From: Kiloniellaceae bacterium
GTDB taxonomy: Bacteria > Pseudomonadota > Alphaproteobacteria > Kiloniellales > J153
Length of the DNA stretch: 46,677 nt
Direction of reading: 5' to 3'
Assembly: GCA_021776095.1 (NCBI GenBank)
Contig: JAJFGO010000054.1
Location: forward strand, 1-46,677
In this document: one piece after another, positions 6,732 to 15,627 of the stretch
How the letters are laid out: the number at the start of each line of letters is the position of its first letter
Numbering within the stretch: position 1 is the first letter of the stretch
The notes under the pieces: model-generated
The model's database searches: none
Seen by the model: the letters and a program-made list of their open reading frames with translations, nothing else
What the model was told of the DNA's origin: nothing
Made by a program: the position numbers and the translations under genes

Positions 6732-8738
6732 ATGCCAGTAGCCGCCAACAGAGACACCGAGGGTAGGATCGTCGAAATGCCCTCCCGGCCTGCTGCCCAA
6801 GCGGGACCAGTCGGAAGGGCGGGCGCAGCCACGCAAGAGGCCCAGACACTCTTGGCGCCGTTTCCTTGGCTGGCCGCTTATTCCAACTTGTTCGAGCAAG
6901 CGGCCGCGAATTTGCGGCCGGGCGCCTGGATGCCGGGCTTGGAGGCGCTCTCCCAGCCGGGCGGGCAGACAACCTCCGCCGCGCCGGACGTGGCCGAAGG
7001 CACCGACGGCTATTTGGAGGGCACGCCTAGCATCGACCGTCTGGTGCACGCCTTCATCGGTCAGGCGACCGCGGGCGTTTCCCCCGCCGCTTTGGCATTG
7101 GCGTTTCTCGATTGGCACGCGCACCTGGCCTACGCCCCGGGCAAGCAAGCGCAGTTGTGGAATAAGGCTGTCCGCAAGGCGATTCGCTTCGGCCTCTATG
7201 CCCAGCGGTCGGCCGCGGACCCCGGCACGCCGCCATGCATCGAACCCTTGCCGCAAGATCGGCGCTTTCGCGACGAGGCCTGGCGGCAATGGCCGCACAA
7301 CTTGATCTATCAATCCTTCCTGCTGACCCAGCAATGGTGGCACAACGCGACCAGCGGAGTACGGGGCGTTTCGCCGCACCATGAGCACGTGGTCAACTTC
7401 GCGGTGCGCCAGTTGCTCGATATGGTATCGCCCGCCAATTTCCTGGCGAGCAATCCGGAATTGATACGGGTGACCGCGCAGGAAGGCGGCCAAAACCTGG
7501 TGCGCGGTGCGACCAACTTCTGGGAGGATTGGGAACGCGCCATCGCCGCCCGCCCGCCGGTCGGCGCCGAGGCCATTCGGGTCGGGCGCGACGTGGCGGT
7601 CACCCCAGGCAAGGTGATCTATCGCAACCGGCTGATCGAGCTGATCCAATACGCGCCCGCGCCGGACCGGGAGGAGGTTCAGGCCGAGCCGGTCTTGATC
7701 GTCCCGGCCTGGATCATGAAGTACTACATTCTGGATTTGTCGCCCCACAATTCACTGATCCGCTATCTTGTTGAACAAGGCCATACGGTGTTCGCGATCT
7801 CCTGGCGCAACCCGGGGGCGGAGGATCGTGACCTATCCATGGACGATTACCGCCGCCTTGGGCTCGAGCAGGCGCTCGATGTGGTTTGTCATGTGGTGCC
7901 GGAACGCAAAGTAAACGCGGTCGGCTATTGCCTGGGCGGAACCTTACTGGCGATCGAAGCGGCCAAGATGGCGCGTGACAAGGACGACCGGCTGAACAGC
8001 GTCACGTTGCTCGCCGCGCAAACTGATTTCAGCGAACCGGGAGAACTTTCGCTCTTCGTCGACCACAGTGAGTTGACCTTCCTCGAAGACGTCATGTGGA
8101 ATCAGGGCTATCTCGATACCAAACAGATGGCCGGCGCGTTCCAAATGCTGCGTTCCAACGACTTGATCTGGTCGCGCATGCTGCGCACCTATTTGGTCGG
8201 CCAGCGCGAGGAGATGACCGACCTCATGGCTTGGAACGCGGACGCGACACGCATGCCCTATCGCATGCACAGCGAATACCTGCGGCGTCTGTTCCTGCAT
8301 AACGACCTGGCTGACGGGCGGCTGCACATCGAGGGTCGGCCGGTCGTGCTGTCGGATATCCGGGTGCCGATGTTCGTGGTCGGAACCGAGACCGACCACG
8401 TCGCACCCTGGCGTTCGGTCTACAAAATTCACCTGCCGAGCGATACCGGCATCGACTTCGTCTTGACCAGCGGCGGACACAACGCGGGTATCGTCAGCGA
8501 GCCGGGCCATCCGCGCCGCCATTTTCGTATCTCGCACCAGCGCGACGGCGCGACCTATGTGGATGCGGATACCTGGCTGCAGCGCACCCCCGTGCACGAG
8601 GGGTCTTGGTGGCCGGCCTGGAATGACTGGTTGGGTGCGCGCTCGCGCGGCCAAGTGCCCGCGCCGCCCATGGGGGCGCCGGACCGGGGCCATGTCCCCC
8701 TTGCCGAGGCCCCCGGCACCTACATCCTGCAATGCTAA
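6732..8738 (+). CDS. phaC: Class I poly(3-hydroxyalkanoate) synthase
   Basis: The 668-residue alpha/beta hydrolase polymerises (R)-3-hydroxyacyl-CoA into PHA storage granules in the cytoplasm. The lipase-like box GYCLGG puts the nucleophile at Cys400. The Asp of the triad is in GTETDHVAPW and the His in SGGHNAGIV. The N-terminal half has the synthase-specific block LDWHAHLAYAPGKQAQLW and the conserved NPEL...GQNLVRG stretch. The N-terminus is about 60 residues longer than in compact class I enzymes. GGAGGAG, 9 bp before the ATG, is a strong ribosome-binding site embedded in the cytochrome gene's end. No phaA, phaB, phasin or phaR gene lies in the window, so precursors come from elsewhere. Its grouping with a b561 cytochrome and a cation ATPase suggests a redox or oxygen-linked regulon. 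Confidence 0.95.
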   Translation: MPVAANRDTEGRIVEMPSRPAAQAGPVGRAGAATQEAQTLLAPFPWLAAYSNLFEQAAANLRPGAWMPGLEALSQPGGQTTSAAPDVAEGTDGYLEGTPSIDRLVHAFIGQATAGVSPAALALAFLDWHAHLAYAPGKQAQLWNKAVRKAIRFGLYAQRSAADPGTPPCIEPLPQDRRFRDEAWRQWPHNLIYQSFLLTQQWWHNATSGVRGVSPHHEHVVNFAVRQLLDMVSPANFLASNPELIRVTAQEGGQNLVRGATNFWEDWERAIAARPPVGAEAIRVGRDVAVTPGKVIYRNRLIELIQYAPAPDREEVQAEPVLIVPAWIMKYYILDLSPHNSLIRYLVEQGHTVFAISWRNPGAEDRDLSMDDYRRLGLEQALDVVCHVVPERKVNAVGYCLGGTLLAIEAAKMARDKDDRLNSVTLLAAQTDFSEPGELSLFVDHSELTFLEDVMWNQGYLDTKQMAGAFQMLRSNDLIWSRMLRTYLVGQREEMTDLMAWNADATRMPYRMHSEYLRRLFLHNDLADGRLHIEGRPVVLSDIRVPMFVVGTETDHVAPWRSVYKIHLPSDTGIDFVLTSGGHNAGIVSEPGHPRRHFRISHQRDGATYVDADTWLQRTPVHEGSWWPAWNDWLGARSRGQVPAPPMGAPDRGHVPLAEAPGTYILQC

Positions 8739-8804
8739 GGGTGGAAAGGCCGGCGAATAGCGCCACTTAGACCGATCTTGCCGCGCTCGAACGCCATTCC
8801 CGAA

Positions 8805-11531
8805 ATGAAGATACCGCACCCCGCCGCCACTACCAGGCCGCCGCCGCCGTCTTGGCACACCATGGACGAGGCCGCGGTCCTGCAAAACCTTAAGACCAAG
8901 CTGCACGGCTTGACCGCGGTCGAGGCCGAGCGGCGCATGATCGAACACGGCGCCAACGAACTGCCGCAAGCGCGCCGGCGCTCGCCTTTGGCGCGCTTCG
9001 CGGCGCAATTCCACAATGTCCTGATCTATGTCCTGCTCGCGGCCGGCGCGATCACCGCCGGCCTGGGTCACACCATAGATTCAGCGGTCATTTTCGGCGT
9101 CGTTGTGATCAACGCCGCTATCGGTTTCATCCAAGAAGGTAAAGCCGAATCGGCCCTGGATTCGATCCGCCGCATGTTGTCGCCGGAGGCCCTAACCCTG
9201 CGCGACGGCCACCGGATCTGTTTGCCGACGCGCGATCTGGTGCCGGGCGACATCGTGCTGATGGCATCCGGCGACAAGGTGCCGGCCGACCTGCGTTTGG
9301 TGCAAACTAAAGGCCTGCGCCTGCAGGAGTCCGCCCTGACCGGAGAATCCGTCCCGGTCGACAAACTGGCGGGACCGGTCCCCGCCGAGACGCCGCTCGC
9401 CGAGCGCCACTGCATGGCCTATTCGGGCACCCTAGTCAGCGCGGGGGTTGGCGCGGGCGTGGTGGTGGCGACCGGCCAGGCAACCGAAATCGGCCGGATC
9501 GGCACGATGTTAAATCGCATCGGGCCGCTTACCACACCGCTGCTGCGGCAGATGTCGGTCTTCGCGCGCCGGCTCACCGTGGCAATTCTCGCACTCGCGT
9601 CCGGCACCTTCGTCTTCGGGGTCGCCGCACGCGGTTATGGCGCCGACGAGATGTTCCTGGCCGCCGTCGGCCTGGCGGTCGCAGCGATTCCCGAGGGCCT
9701 ACCGGCAATCATGACCATCGCCCTAGCAGTCGGCGTGGAGCGCATGGCACGGCGCAACGCCATTATCCGCCGGTTGCCAGCAGTCGAGACCTTGGGCGCG
9801 GTATCGACCATTTGCGCCGACAAGACCGGAACCCTGACCCGCAATGAAATGACGGTGATGAGTGTCGCGGAGGGCTCCAAGGTTTTCGAGATAACCGGCG
9901 GCGGGTATGCGCCGGAGGGGGAAATCCGCCTCGACGGCGCGCCGGTCGTATCGGGCCAGGACTCCACGCTGCGCGCCTTGGCTCGAGGCGCCTTCCTGTG
10001 CAACGACGCGGCCCTACGCCAGGTGGAGGGCGCCTGGACTGTCGATGGCGATCCCATGGAGGGGGCGCTGATTGCCTTCGCGCGCAAGGCCGGCTTCGCG
10101 CCGGATACCGAGGGCACCGCCTGGCGCCGGGTGGATGTTATCCCCTTCGAGGCCGAGCACCGTTTCATGGCCACCCTGCACCGCGATGTCGATGGCTTGA
10201 CCTTAATCCACGTCAAGGGCGCGCCGGAGCGGGTTTTGGAAATGTGCCCGCGGCAACGCGGCGACGCGGGGGACGAACCCCTCGACCTTGCTTATTGGCA
10301 TGGCCGAATCGAGGAATTCACCGGGCGCGGTCAAAGAGTCCTGGCTTTGGCCATTCGGGCCGCCCCGCCGGACCAAGCGGCGCTGGATTTCGCCGATATC
10401 GCCTCGGACCTGACCCTCTTAGGCCTCTTCGGCTTGGCGGACCCGCCGCGTGCGGAGTCTATCGACGCGGTTGCGCGCTGCCAGAGCGCCGGCATCCACG
10501 TCAAGATGATCACCGGCGATCATGCCGGCACGGCGGCAGCCATTGCGCGGCGCCTGGGGCTCGCACGGTCCGACGCGGTCATGACCGGAACCCAAATCGA
10601 CGCCTTGACCGACGCGGAGCTGCGCGCCCGCGTGGCCGAGGTGGATGTTTTCGCCCGCGCCAATCCGGACCACAAGTTGCGGCTGGTCGAGGCGCTTCAG
10701 GCAGAGGGCCAGATCATTGCCATGACCGGCGACGGCGTAAACGACGCGCCGGCGCTAAAGCGCGCCAACGTCGGTGTTGCTATGGGCCGCAAGGGAACCG
10801 AGGCCGCCAAGGAGGCGGCTGAGATGGTCCTGACCGACGACAACTTCGCCTCGATCGCCCATGCGGTCGAGGAAGGGCGCACGGTCTACGACAACCTGAA
10901 AAAAGCGATCACCTTCATCTTACCCACCAACGGCGGCGAGGCCTTGACGATTATTGCCTCCGTGGCGCTGGGGCAGACCTTGCCCATCACGCCGGTTCAG
11001 ATTCTTTGGATCAACATGATCACCGCCGTGACCCTGGCACTGGCTTTGGCCTTCGAACCGGCAGAGCGCGAGGTGATGCGCCGCCCGCCACGACCGCCCG
11101 CCGAACCGATACTGTCCCGCTTTCTACTGTGGCGCATCGCCTTTATCTCGATCGTCTTGCTGACCGGGACTTTCGGGCTGTTTCTTTGGGAGATGCAACT
11201 CGGCGGCGACGTGGCGACCGCGCGCACGGTGGCGGTCAATACCCTGGTGATGTTCGAGGTATTTTATCTCATCAACACTCGTTACCTGCGAGCATGCACC
11301 CTGAATTGGCACGGCCTGTTCGGCAGCCGCGCGGTGCTTCTCGCCATCGGCATCGTGGTCGCGTTGCAAATCGTCTTTACCTACGCCGGATTCATGCAAA
11401 GCCTGTTCGACACCCGTCCGCTGTCCGCCGAGGCCTGGTTCCGCGTTGTGACGGTCGCCCTCTCGATCTATGTGTTGGTTGAATTGGAAAAATGGGTCAT
11501 ACGGGCGCGCTCAGGACGCCGCACGCCATGA
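8805..11531 (+). CDS. P2-type cation-transporting ATPase
   Basis: This is a 908-residue P-type ATPase of the Ca2+/Na+/H+ (P2) class. It has an N-terminal cation_ATPase_N region with LPQARRRSPLARFAAQFHNVLIYVLLAAGAIT, the actuator TGES loop (QESALTGESVPV), IPEGLP in TM4, the phosphorylation motif DKTGTLT (Asp339), KGAPERVLE in the nucleotide-binding domain, MITGDH, TGDGVNDAP, and a C-terminal membrane part with about six helices. In TM5 the Glu of NGGEAL is kept, but TM6 reads NMITAVTLALAL where Ca2+ pumps have N-x-x-T-D, so the usual acidic ligand is Ala and ion specificity is uncertain. The start is ambiguous: TTG 8778, ATG 8805 or ATG 8862. I chose the first ATG that keeps the conserved N-terminal region; none has a good ribosome-binding site. 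It follows phaC by 66 bp on the same strand. Confidence 0.92.
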   Translation: MKIPHPAATTRPPPPSWHTMDEAAVLQNLKTKLHGLTAVEAERRMIEHGANELPQARRRSPLARFAAQFHNVLIYVLLAAGAITAGLGHTIDSAVIFGVVVINAAIGFIQEGKAESALDSIRRMLSPEALTLRDGHRICLPTRDLVPGDIVLMASGDKVPADLRLVQTKGLRLQESALTGESVPVDKLAGPVPAETPLAERHCMAYSGTLVSAGVGAGVVVATGQATEIGRIGTMLNRIGPLTTPLLRQMSVFARRLTVAILALASGTFVFGVAARGYGADEMFLAAVGLAVAAIPEGLPAIMTIALAVGVERMARRNAIIRRLPAVETLGAVSTICADKTGTLTRNEMTVMSVAEGSKVFEITGGGYAPEGEIRLDGAPVVSGQDSTLRALARGAFLCNDAALRQVEGAWTVDGDPMEGALIAFARKAGFAPDTEGTAWRRVDVIPFEAEHRFMATLHRDVDGLTLIHVKGAPERVLEMCPRQRGDAGDEPLDLAYWHGRIEEFTGRGQRVLALAIRAAPPDQAALDFADIASDLTLLGLFGLADPPRAESIDAVARCQSAGIHVKMITGDHAGTAAAIARRLGLARSDAVMTGTQIDALTDAELRARVAEVDVFARANPDHKLRLVEALQAEGQIIAMTGDGVNDAPALKRANVGVAMGRKGTEAAKEAAEMVLTDDNFASIAHAVEEGRTVYDNLKKAITFILPTNGGEALTIIASVALGQTLPITPVQILWINMITAVTLALALAFEPAEREVMRRPPRPPAEPILSRFLLWRIAFISIVLLTGTFGLFLWEMQLGGDVATARTVAVNTLVMFEVFYLINTRYLRACTLNWHGLFGSRAVLLAIGIVVALQIVFTYAGFMQSLFDTRPLSAEAWFRVVTVALSIYVLVELEKWVIRARSGRRTP

Positions 11532-11669
11532 GCCGCCGCCCGAATCGGGAATCAAATCATGATCGCATTGCGGTCTAGACCGACACCCTTACACAACCGT
11601 AAGATATCGTTGCCTGGTCTGGTCGCTGGACTGGCTAGGAAATGAGATGGCTCAGGGGGAAGCCGCATC

Positions 11670-12476
11670 ATGATACGTCGTGACGTTGACGACAATTGGG
11701 CGATAGGTGAAGCCTACGACCCGTATGTTGGGCGCTGGAGCCAATTTGTCGGCAATTCGTTCGTCGATTGGCTGGCCGAACCGCCGGATATGCGCTGGCT
11801 CGATATCGGCTGCGGCACCGGCATCTTATCCCAAGTGGCCCTGGAACACGGCCTGGCCAGCCGGGTGGTTGGGATCGACCCCTCGGAGGCGTTCCTGGCC
11901 TATGCCAGATCGAAAGAGCAGCATCCGGCGGTCAATTTCCGGCTTGGTTCGGCCGATGCCCTGCCGGTCGCCGACGATTCTTTCGATGTGGCGGTCAGCG
12001 GGTTGGTGCTGAATTTCCTGCCGGACCCGGCGGGCGGGGTCGCAGAGATGCGCCGCGCGGTGTGCCCGGGCGGAACCGTGGCCGCCTATGTTTGGGATTA
12101 CGCCGGAGAAATGCAGTTGATCCGCCGCTTTTGGGATGCCGCCATTGCTCTCGATCCAGCGGCGCGGGAATTGGATGAAGGGCCCCGCTTCCCGCTCGCC
12201 GCCCCCGTGCCCCTGGCCACGCTGTTCGAGACCGCCGGCCTGGAAGAGGTCGAGAATCATACCATAGAGATCGCCACCATCTTCGAGGACTTCGAAGACT
12301 ACTGGTCGCCGTTCCTGTCCGGCGTCGGTCCCGCCCCCGCCTATTGTATGTCCTTGGACGACGAACGCCGGGCCGCGTTGCGCGAGCGCCTGCAAGAAAC
12401 CCTGCCGGAGGCGCCGGACGGGCGTATCCACCTGATCGCGCGGGCCTGGGCCGTGCAGGGTACGGTCCCGGAATAA
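11670..12476 (+). CDS. Class I SAM-dependent methyltransferase (methyltransferase type 11-like)
   Basis: The 268-residue protein has the Rossmann-like methyltransferase core. Motif I is WLDIGCGTG (about residues 33-41), motif II contains VVGIDPSEAF, and motif IV contains DSFDVAVSGLVLNFLPD. It resembles UbiE/type 11 enzymes acting on small molecules, but nothing identifies the acceptor. The C-terminal 90 residues (EDFEDYWSPFLSGVGPAPAY and beyond) are of the sort seen in uncharacterised family members. CAGGGGGAAG upstream of the ATG is a good ribosome-binding site. It lies 138 bp after the ATPase gene, far enough for its own promoter, and converges on the FAH-family gene. Confidence 0.88.
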   Translation: MIRRDVDDNWAIGEAYDPYVGRWSQFVGNSFVDWLAEPPDMRWLDIGCGTGILSQVALEHGLASRVVGIDPSEAFLAYARSKEQHPAVNFRLGSADALPVADDSFDVAVSGLVLNFLPDPAGGVAEMRRAVCPGGTVAAYVWDYAGEMQLIRRFWDAAIALDPAARELDEGPRFPLAAPVPLATLFETAGLEEVENHTIEIATIFEDFEDYWSPFLSGVGPAPAYCMSLDDERRAALRERLQETLPEAPDGRIHLIARAWAVQGTVPE

Positions 12477-12544
12477 ATCCACACCGGGTTAGACAACGCC
12501 CGCGCTAATCGCCGCCATACGAGCCATGGTCGCCGTTTTTCAGA

Positions 12545-13726
12545 TCACAGCAAACCACGCGCGGCCAGGTTGCGCATCAATTCGAGCGCGCCGAATTCCC
12601 AAGGCGGCACGCGATCGGAATTGTCGACCCGGTTGACCAGCCCGCCGAGCTTGGCGGTCGAGATCCGCACCCTGTCTCCGGTCTTGTGGGTAAAACCTTC
12701 GCCCGGAGTGTCGCGGTCCTGCACCGGCACGAACATGGTGCCGGTAAAGAGCAGCAGGCCATCGGGATACTGATGGGTCGGGTTCAAGGTCTGGCGCGCC
12801 AGATCGCACACGTCGCGGCTGATCGCACTCATGGAACTGGCCGCGTCCAGGCGATAGCCGTCCTCGCCCTCGATCGACAGGGCGATCTCGGCGTGGCGCA
12901 GATCGTCCAGGCCGAAGGTCTCGTCGAACAGGCGGATGAAGGGGCCGACCGCGCAGGAGGCGTTGTTGTCCTTGGCCCGGCCGAGCAGCAGGGCGCTGCG
13001 CCCTTCGAAATCGCGCAAGTTAACGTCATTGCCGAGCGTCGCGCCAACGATACACCCGCGTGGATCGATCACCAGCACGGCCTCCGGCTCCGGATTGCTC
13101 CAGGTCGAATCGGGATGCAGGCCAATGTCGGCGCCGGTGCCGATCGCCGACATGGGCTGTGCCTTGGTGAAGACCTCGGCGTAGGGACCGATGCCGACTT
13201 CCAGGTATTGCGACCAAAGGCCCCGCGCGATCAAGGCCGCCTTCAAGCGCTCCGCCTCGGGCGAACCGGGCTTGACCGCGCTTAGCTCGGCGCCGGCGGT
13301 TTGCGCCAGGTCGTCCCGGATCGCCGCCGCGCGCGCCGGATCGCCCTTCGCCTGCTCCTCGATCACCCGTTCCAGCAGGCTCTCCACGAAGGTCACGCCG
13401 CAGGCCTTGAGCGCCTGCAGGTCGCAGGGCGCTAGAAGCCAAGGACGGATTTCGTCGCGGCCTCGGCGCGGCGTGTTGCGCAGAACCTCGGCGACGGAAC
13501 CCACGGACTCACCGCGCCGTGCCGCGCGGATGAACGCCAGCGGCGATGGCGCCTCAAGGACATGGGCGAGAGTCGGCGCGGCGGCGGTGATATCGACGAG
13601 CTCGTCACCCTCGACCGCGACCACGGCGGGGCCGCCCGGCCGCCCCGGCACCCAAGCCCGGCCGATCAAGGTGCCGGCCCCGCCATCCTCCGGCAGGGTG
13701 GCGCCGAGGTCCATTTCGAGGGTCAT
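12545..13726 (-). CDS. Fumarylacetoacetate hydrolase (FAH)-family protein
   Basis: The 393-residue protein has an N-terminal domain of about 110 residues followed by the FAH C-terminal catalytic fold. Probable metal ligands lie in SNPEPEAVL and in NDVNLRDFEG, and the downstream GRAKDNNASCAVGPF block belongs to the family. Family members hydrolyse beta-diketo acids, decarboxylate or dehydrate 2-keto-3-deoxy acids. The length and the LLAPCDLQALKACGVTF block near residue 97 look most like 2-keto-3-deoxy-arabinonate/xylonate dehydratase-type proteins, which is a guess from memory. It is followed upstream by an SDR on the same strand (28 bp apart), so they may be one unit. Together with the epimerase and lyase genes nearby this suggests catabolism of small hydroxy or keto acids. 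Cytoplasmic. Substrate unknown. Confidence 0.88.
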   Translation of the reverse strand: MTLEMDLGATLPEDGGAGTLIGRAWVPGRPGGPAVVAVEGDELVDITAAAPTLAHVLEAPSPLAFIRAARRGESVGSVAEVLRNTPRRGRDEIRPWLLAPCDLQALKACGVTFVESLLERVIEEQAKGDPARAAAIRDDLAQTAGAELSAVKPGSPEAERLKAALIARGLWSQYLEVGIGPYAEVFTKAQPMSAIGTGADIGLHPDSTWSNPEPEAVLVIDPRGCIVGATLGNDVNLRDFEGRSALLLGRAKDNNASCAVGPFIRLFDETFGLDDLRHAEIALSIEGEDGYRLDAASSMSAISRDVCDLARQTLNPTHQYPDGLLLFTGTMFVPVQDRDTPGEGFTHKTGDRVRISTAKLGGLVNRVDNSDRVPPWEFGALELMRNLAARGLL

Positions 13727-13753
13727 GTTTCCGGGCCTTCCGTCACGTTGAAC

Positions 13754-14503
13754 TCAGGCCTCACGGGTCGGCACCACGACCATCTGTGCGACGGTCACCT
13801 GCGGCGGCTGGCCCAGGACGTAAACGATAGCGTTGGCTATATCCGCGGCATCTAGGGTTGCCGGAAAGGTCTCGTAGAATGCCCGCCCACGTTCCTTGTC
13901 GCCGTCAAAGCGCCGGGCCGCGAACTCGGTCCGGGTCATGCCGGGCAGGATTTCGGTGACCCGCAAATCGGTCCCGGCATAGTCGTCGCGCAGGCCCTCG
14001 GTAAAGGCGTGTATCGCGAACTTGGTGGCACTGTAGATCGAGCCATGGGTATAGACCCGCAGGCCAGCGATCGAACCCAAGGTCACCACATGGCCCCTGT
14101 TACGCGCCAGCATACCCGGAATGACCGCATGACAGCATCGGATCACGCCGGTCACATTGGTTTCCACCGTGCGCGCCCAATCCTCGACGTCGCCCTGGTC
14201 GAAACGCTTGCGGCCGCCGACGTCGTGCCCGGCATTGGCGACCAGGATGTCGATCTCGCGCAACTCCTCCGGTAGGCGCGCCTGAAGGCTCCGGCAAGAC
14301 TCCGCGTCGTTGACGTCCAGGGCCAGGGCGTGCGCCCCCTCCAGGCCAGCGGCAAGTTTCTTCAGGCGATCCAGGTTGCGGGCCGCGCAGATGACCCGAA
14401 CGCCCCGCGCCGCCAGGGCCTCGGCGGTGGCCGCGCCGATCCCGGCACTCGCCCCGGTGACCAGGGCAACCGCGCCCCGGCGTAGAATTCCCTCGTCGCT
14501 CAT
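13754..14503 (-). CDS. Short-chain dehydrogenase/reductase (YdfG-like)
   Basis: This is a 249-residue classical SDR. The cofactor motif is TGASAGIGAA near the N-terminus, followed by CAARNLDRL, whose Arg after beta-2 favours NADP(H). NAGHD is the structural NAG motif, and the catalytic set is Ser in LGSIAG with Tyr and Lys in YSATKFA. The closing segment, with LPGMTRTEFAARRF, resembles 3-hydroxy acid dehydrogenases of the YdfG group. The gene is transcribed towards the FAH-family gene and is divergent from the epimerase gene, with a 116-bp gap holding both promoters. An oxidation step on a hydroxy acid in the same pathway is plausible but unproven. Confidence 0.9.
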   Translation of the reverse strand: MSDEGILRRGAVALVTGASAGIGAATAEALAARGVRVICAARNLDRLKKLAAGLEGAHALALDVNDAESCRSLQARLPEELREIDILVANAGHDVGGRKRFDQGDVEDWARTVETNVTGVIRCCHAVIPGMLARNRGHVVTLGSIAGLRVYTHGSIYSATKFAIHAFTEGLRDDYAGTDLRVTEILPGMTRTEFAARRFDGDKERGRAFYETFPATLDAADIANAIVYVLGQPPQVTVAQMVVVPTREA

Positions 14504-14619
14504 GACCGCTCCCTAAATTGAAGAGACATAGCCTGCCCCAAGGGTGCCGGTCTTGTCACGGCCTAGCGGTTGCCAGGCCAAGCGGCTATGCTCCGGGCCC
14601 GTTTTCAACGGTGCGACCC

Positions 14620-15627
14620 ATGGCCCAGAAGCCCAACACATTCTTCTGCATCGACGGCCACACCTGCGGCAATCCGGTGCGCCTGGTCGCCGGCGGCGGG
14701 CCGGCGCTGCTGGGCGAAACCATGAGCGCCCGGCGTCAGGATTTCATGGTCCGCTACGACTGGATCCGCACCGGCTTGATGTTCGAGCCACGCGGCCACG
14801 ACATGATGTCGGGTGGGATCCTCTATCCGCCGACGCGCGCCGATTGCGACACCGGGGTACTCTATATCGAGACCACGGGCTGCCTGCCCATGTGCGGTCA
14901 CGGCACCATCGGCATCGTCACCTTCGCCCTGGAACGCGGCCTGGTACAGCCGCGCGAGGACGGTATCCTGCGCCTCGACACGCCGGCCGGCCTGGTCGAG
15001 GCGCACTATGAGATGCAAAACGGCCATGTGGAAAGCGTGCGCCTGCACAACGTCGGCGCCTATCTGGCGCTGCCGGACGTCACGATAGACTGCCCGGGCC
15101 TGGGCGAGATCTCCGTCGATATCGCCTATGGGGGCAACTTCTACGCCATCGTCGATGCCCAGGAAAATTTCCGCGACATGGCGGACTACAACGCCGGCGA
15201 GTTGACCGCCATGGCCCGCATCCTGCGCGACAACTTGAACAAAAGCGTGGAAGTCGTGCACCCGGAGGACCCGACCATCCGGGGCGTTACGCACATCTTG
15301 TGGACCGGCGCGCCGCAGCACCCGGACGCGGACGCCCGCAACGCGGTCTTCTACGGCAGCAAGGCAATCGACCGCAGCCCCTGCGGCACCGGCACCTCGG
15401 CCCGCATGGCGCAACTGGCCGCCAAGGGCAAGCTAAAGCCCGGCGACGCCTTCGTGCACGAAAGCATCATCGGGTCCCTGTTCCACGGGCGGGTCGAGGC
15501 CGCGGCCAAGGTCGGCAGCCACGACGGAATCGTGCCCTCGATCCAGGGCTGGGCGCGCATGACCGGCTACAACACCATCTTCATCGACGAGCGCGACCCC
15601 TACGCGCACGGATTTCAGGTGGTGTAA
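14620..15627 (+). CDS. Proline racemase family protein, probable 4-hydroxyproline 2-epimerase
   Basis: The 335-residue enzyme has both catalytic cysteines of the racemase/epimerase branch: Cys92 in MCGHGTIG and Cys255 in SPCGTGTSA. This argues against the trans-3-hydroxyproline dehydratase branch, which replaces one Cys. The opening IDGHTCGNPVRLV is typical of 4-hydroxyproline epimerases, which convert trans-4-hydroxy-L-proline to cis-4-hydroxy-D-proline by two-base chemistry. The frame is open from 14518, but the ATG at 14620 gives the normal family length. The usual partners (D-amino acid oxidase HypO, semialdehyde dehydrogenase) are not adjacent; a DHDPS-family gene that could be HypD lies at 4.8 kb. 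The stop TAA abuts the end of the convergent lyase gene. Confidence 0.9.
   Translation: MAQKPNTFFCIDGHTCGNPVRLVAGGGPALLGETMSARRQDFMVRYDWIRTGLMFEPRGHDMMSGGILYPPTRADCDTGVLYIETTGCLPMCGHGTIGIVTFALERGLVQPREDGILRLDTPAGLVEAHYEMQNGHVESVRLHNVGAYLALPDVTIDCPGLGEISVDIAYGGNFYAIVDAQENFRDMADYNAGELTAMARILRDNLNKSVEVVHPEDPTIRGVTHILWTGAPQHPDADARNAVFYGSKAIDRSPCGTGTSARMAQLAAKGKLKPGDAFVHESIIGSLFHGRVEAAAKVGSHDGIVPSIQGWARMTGYNTIFIDERDPYAHGFQVV

Noticed and set aside
6654-9071. Two long minus-strand frames across phaC and the ATPase start
   Set aside because: They mirror phaC and the ATPase gene; no domain is recognisable and no ribosome-binding site precedes them.
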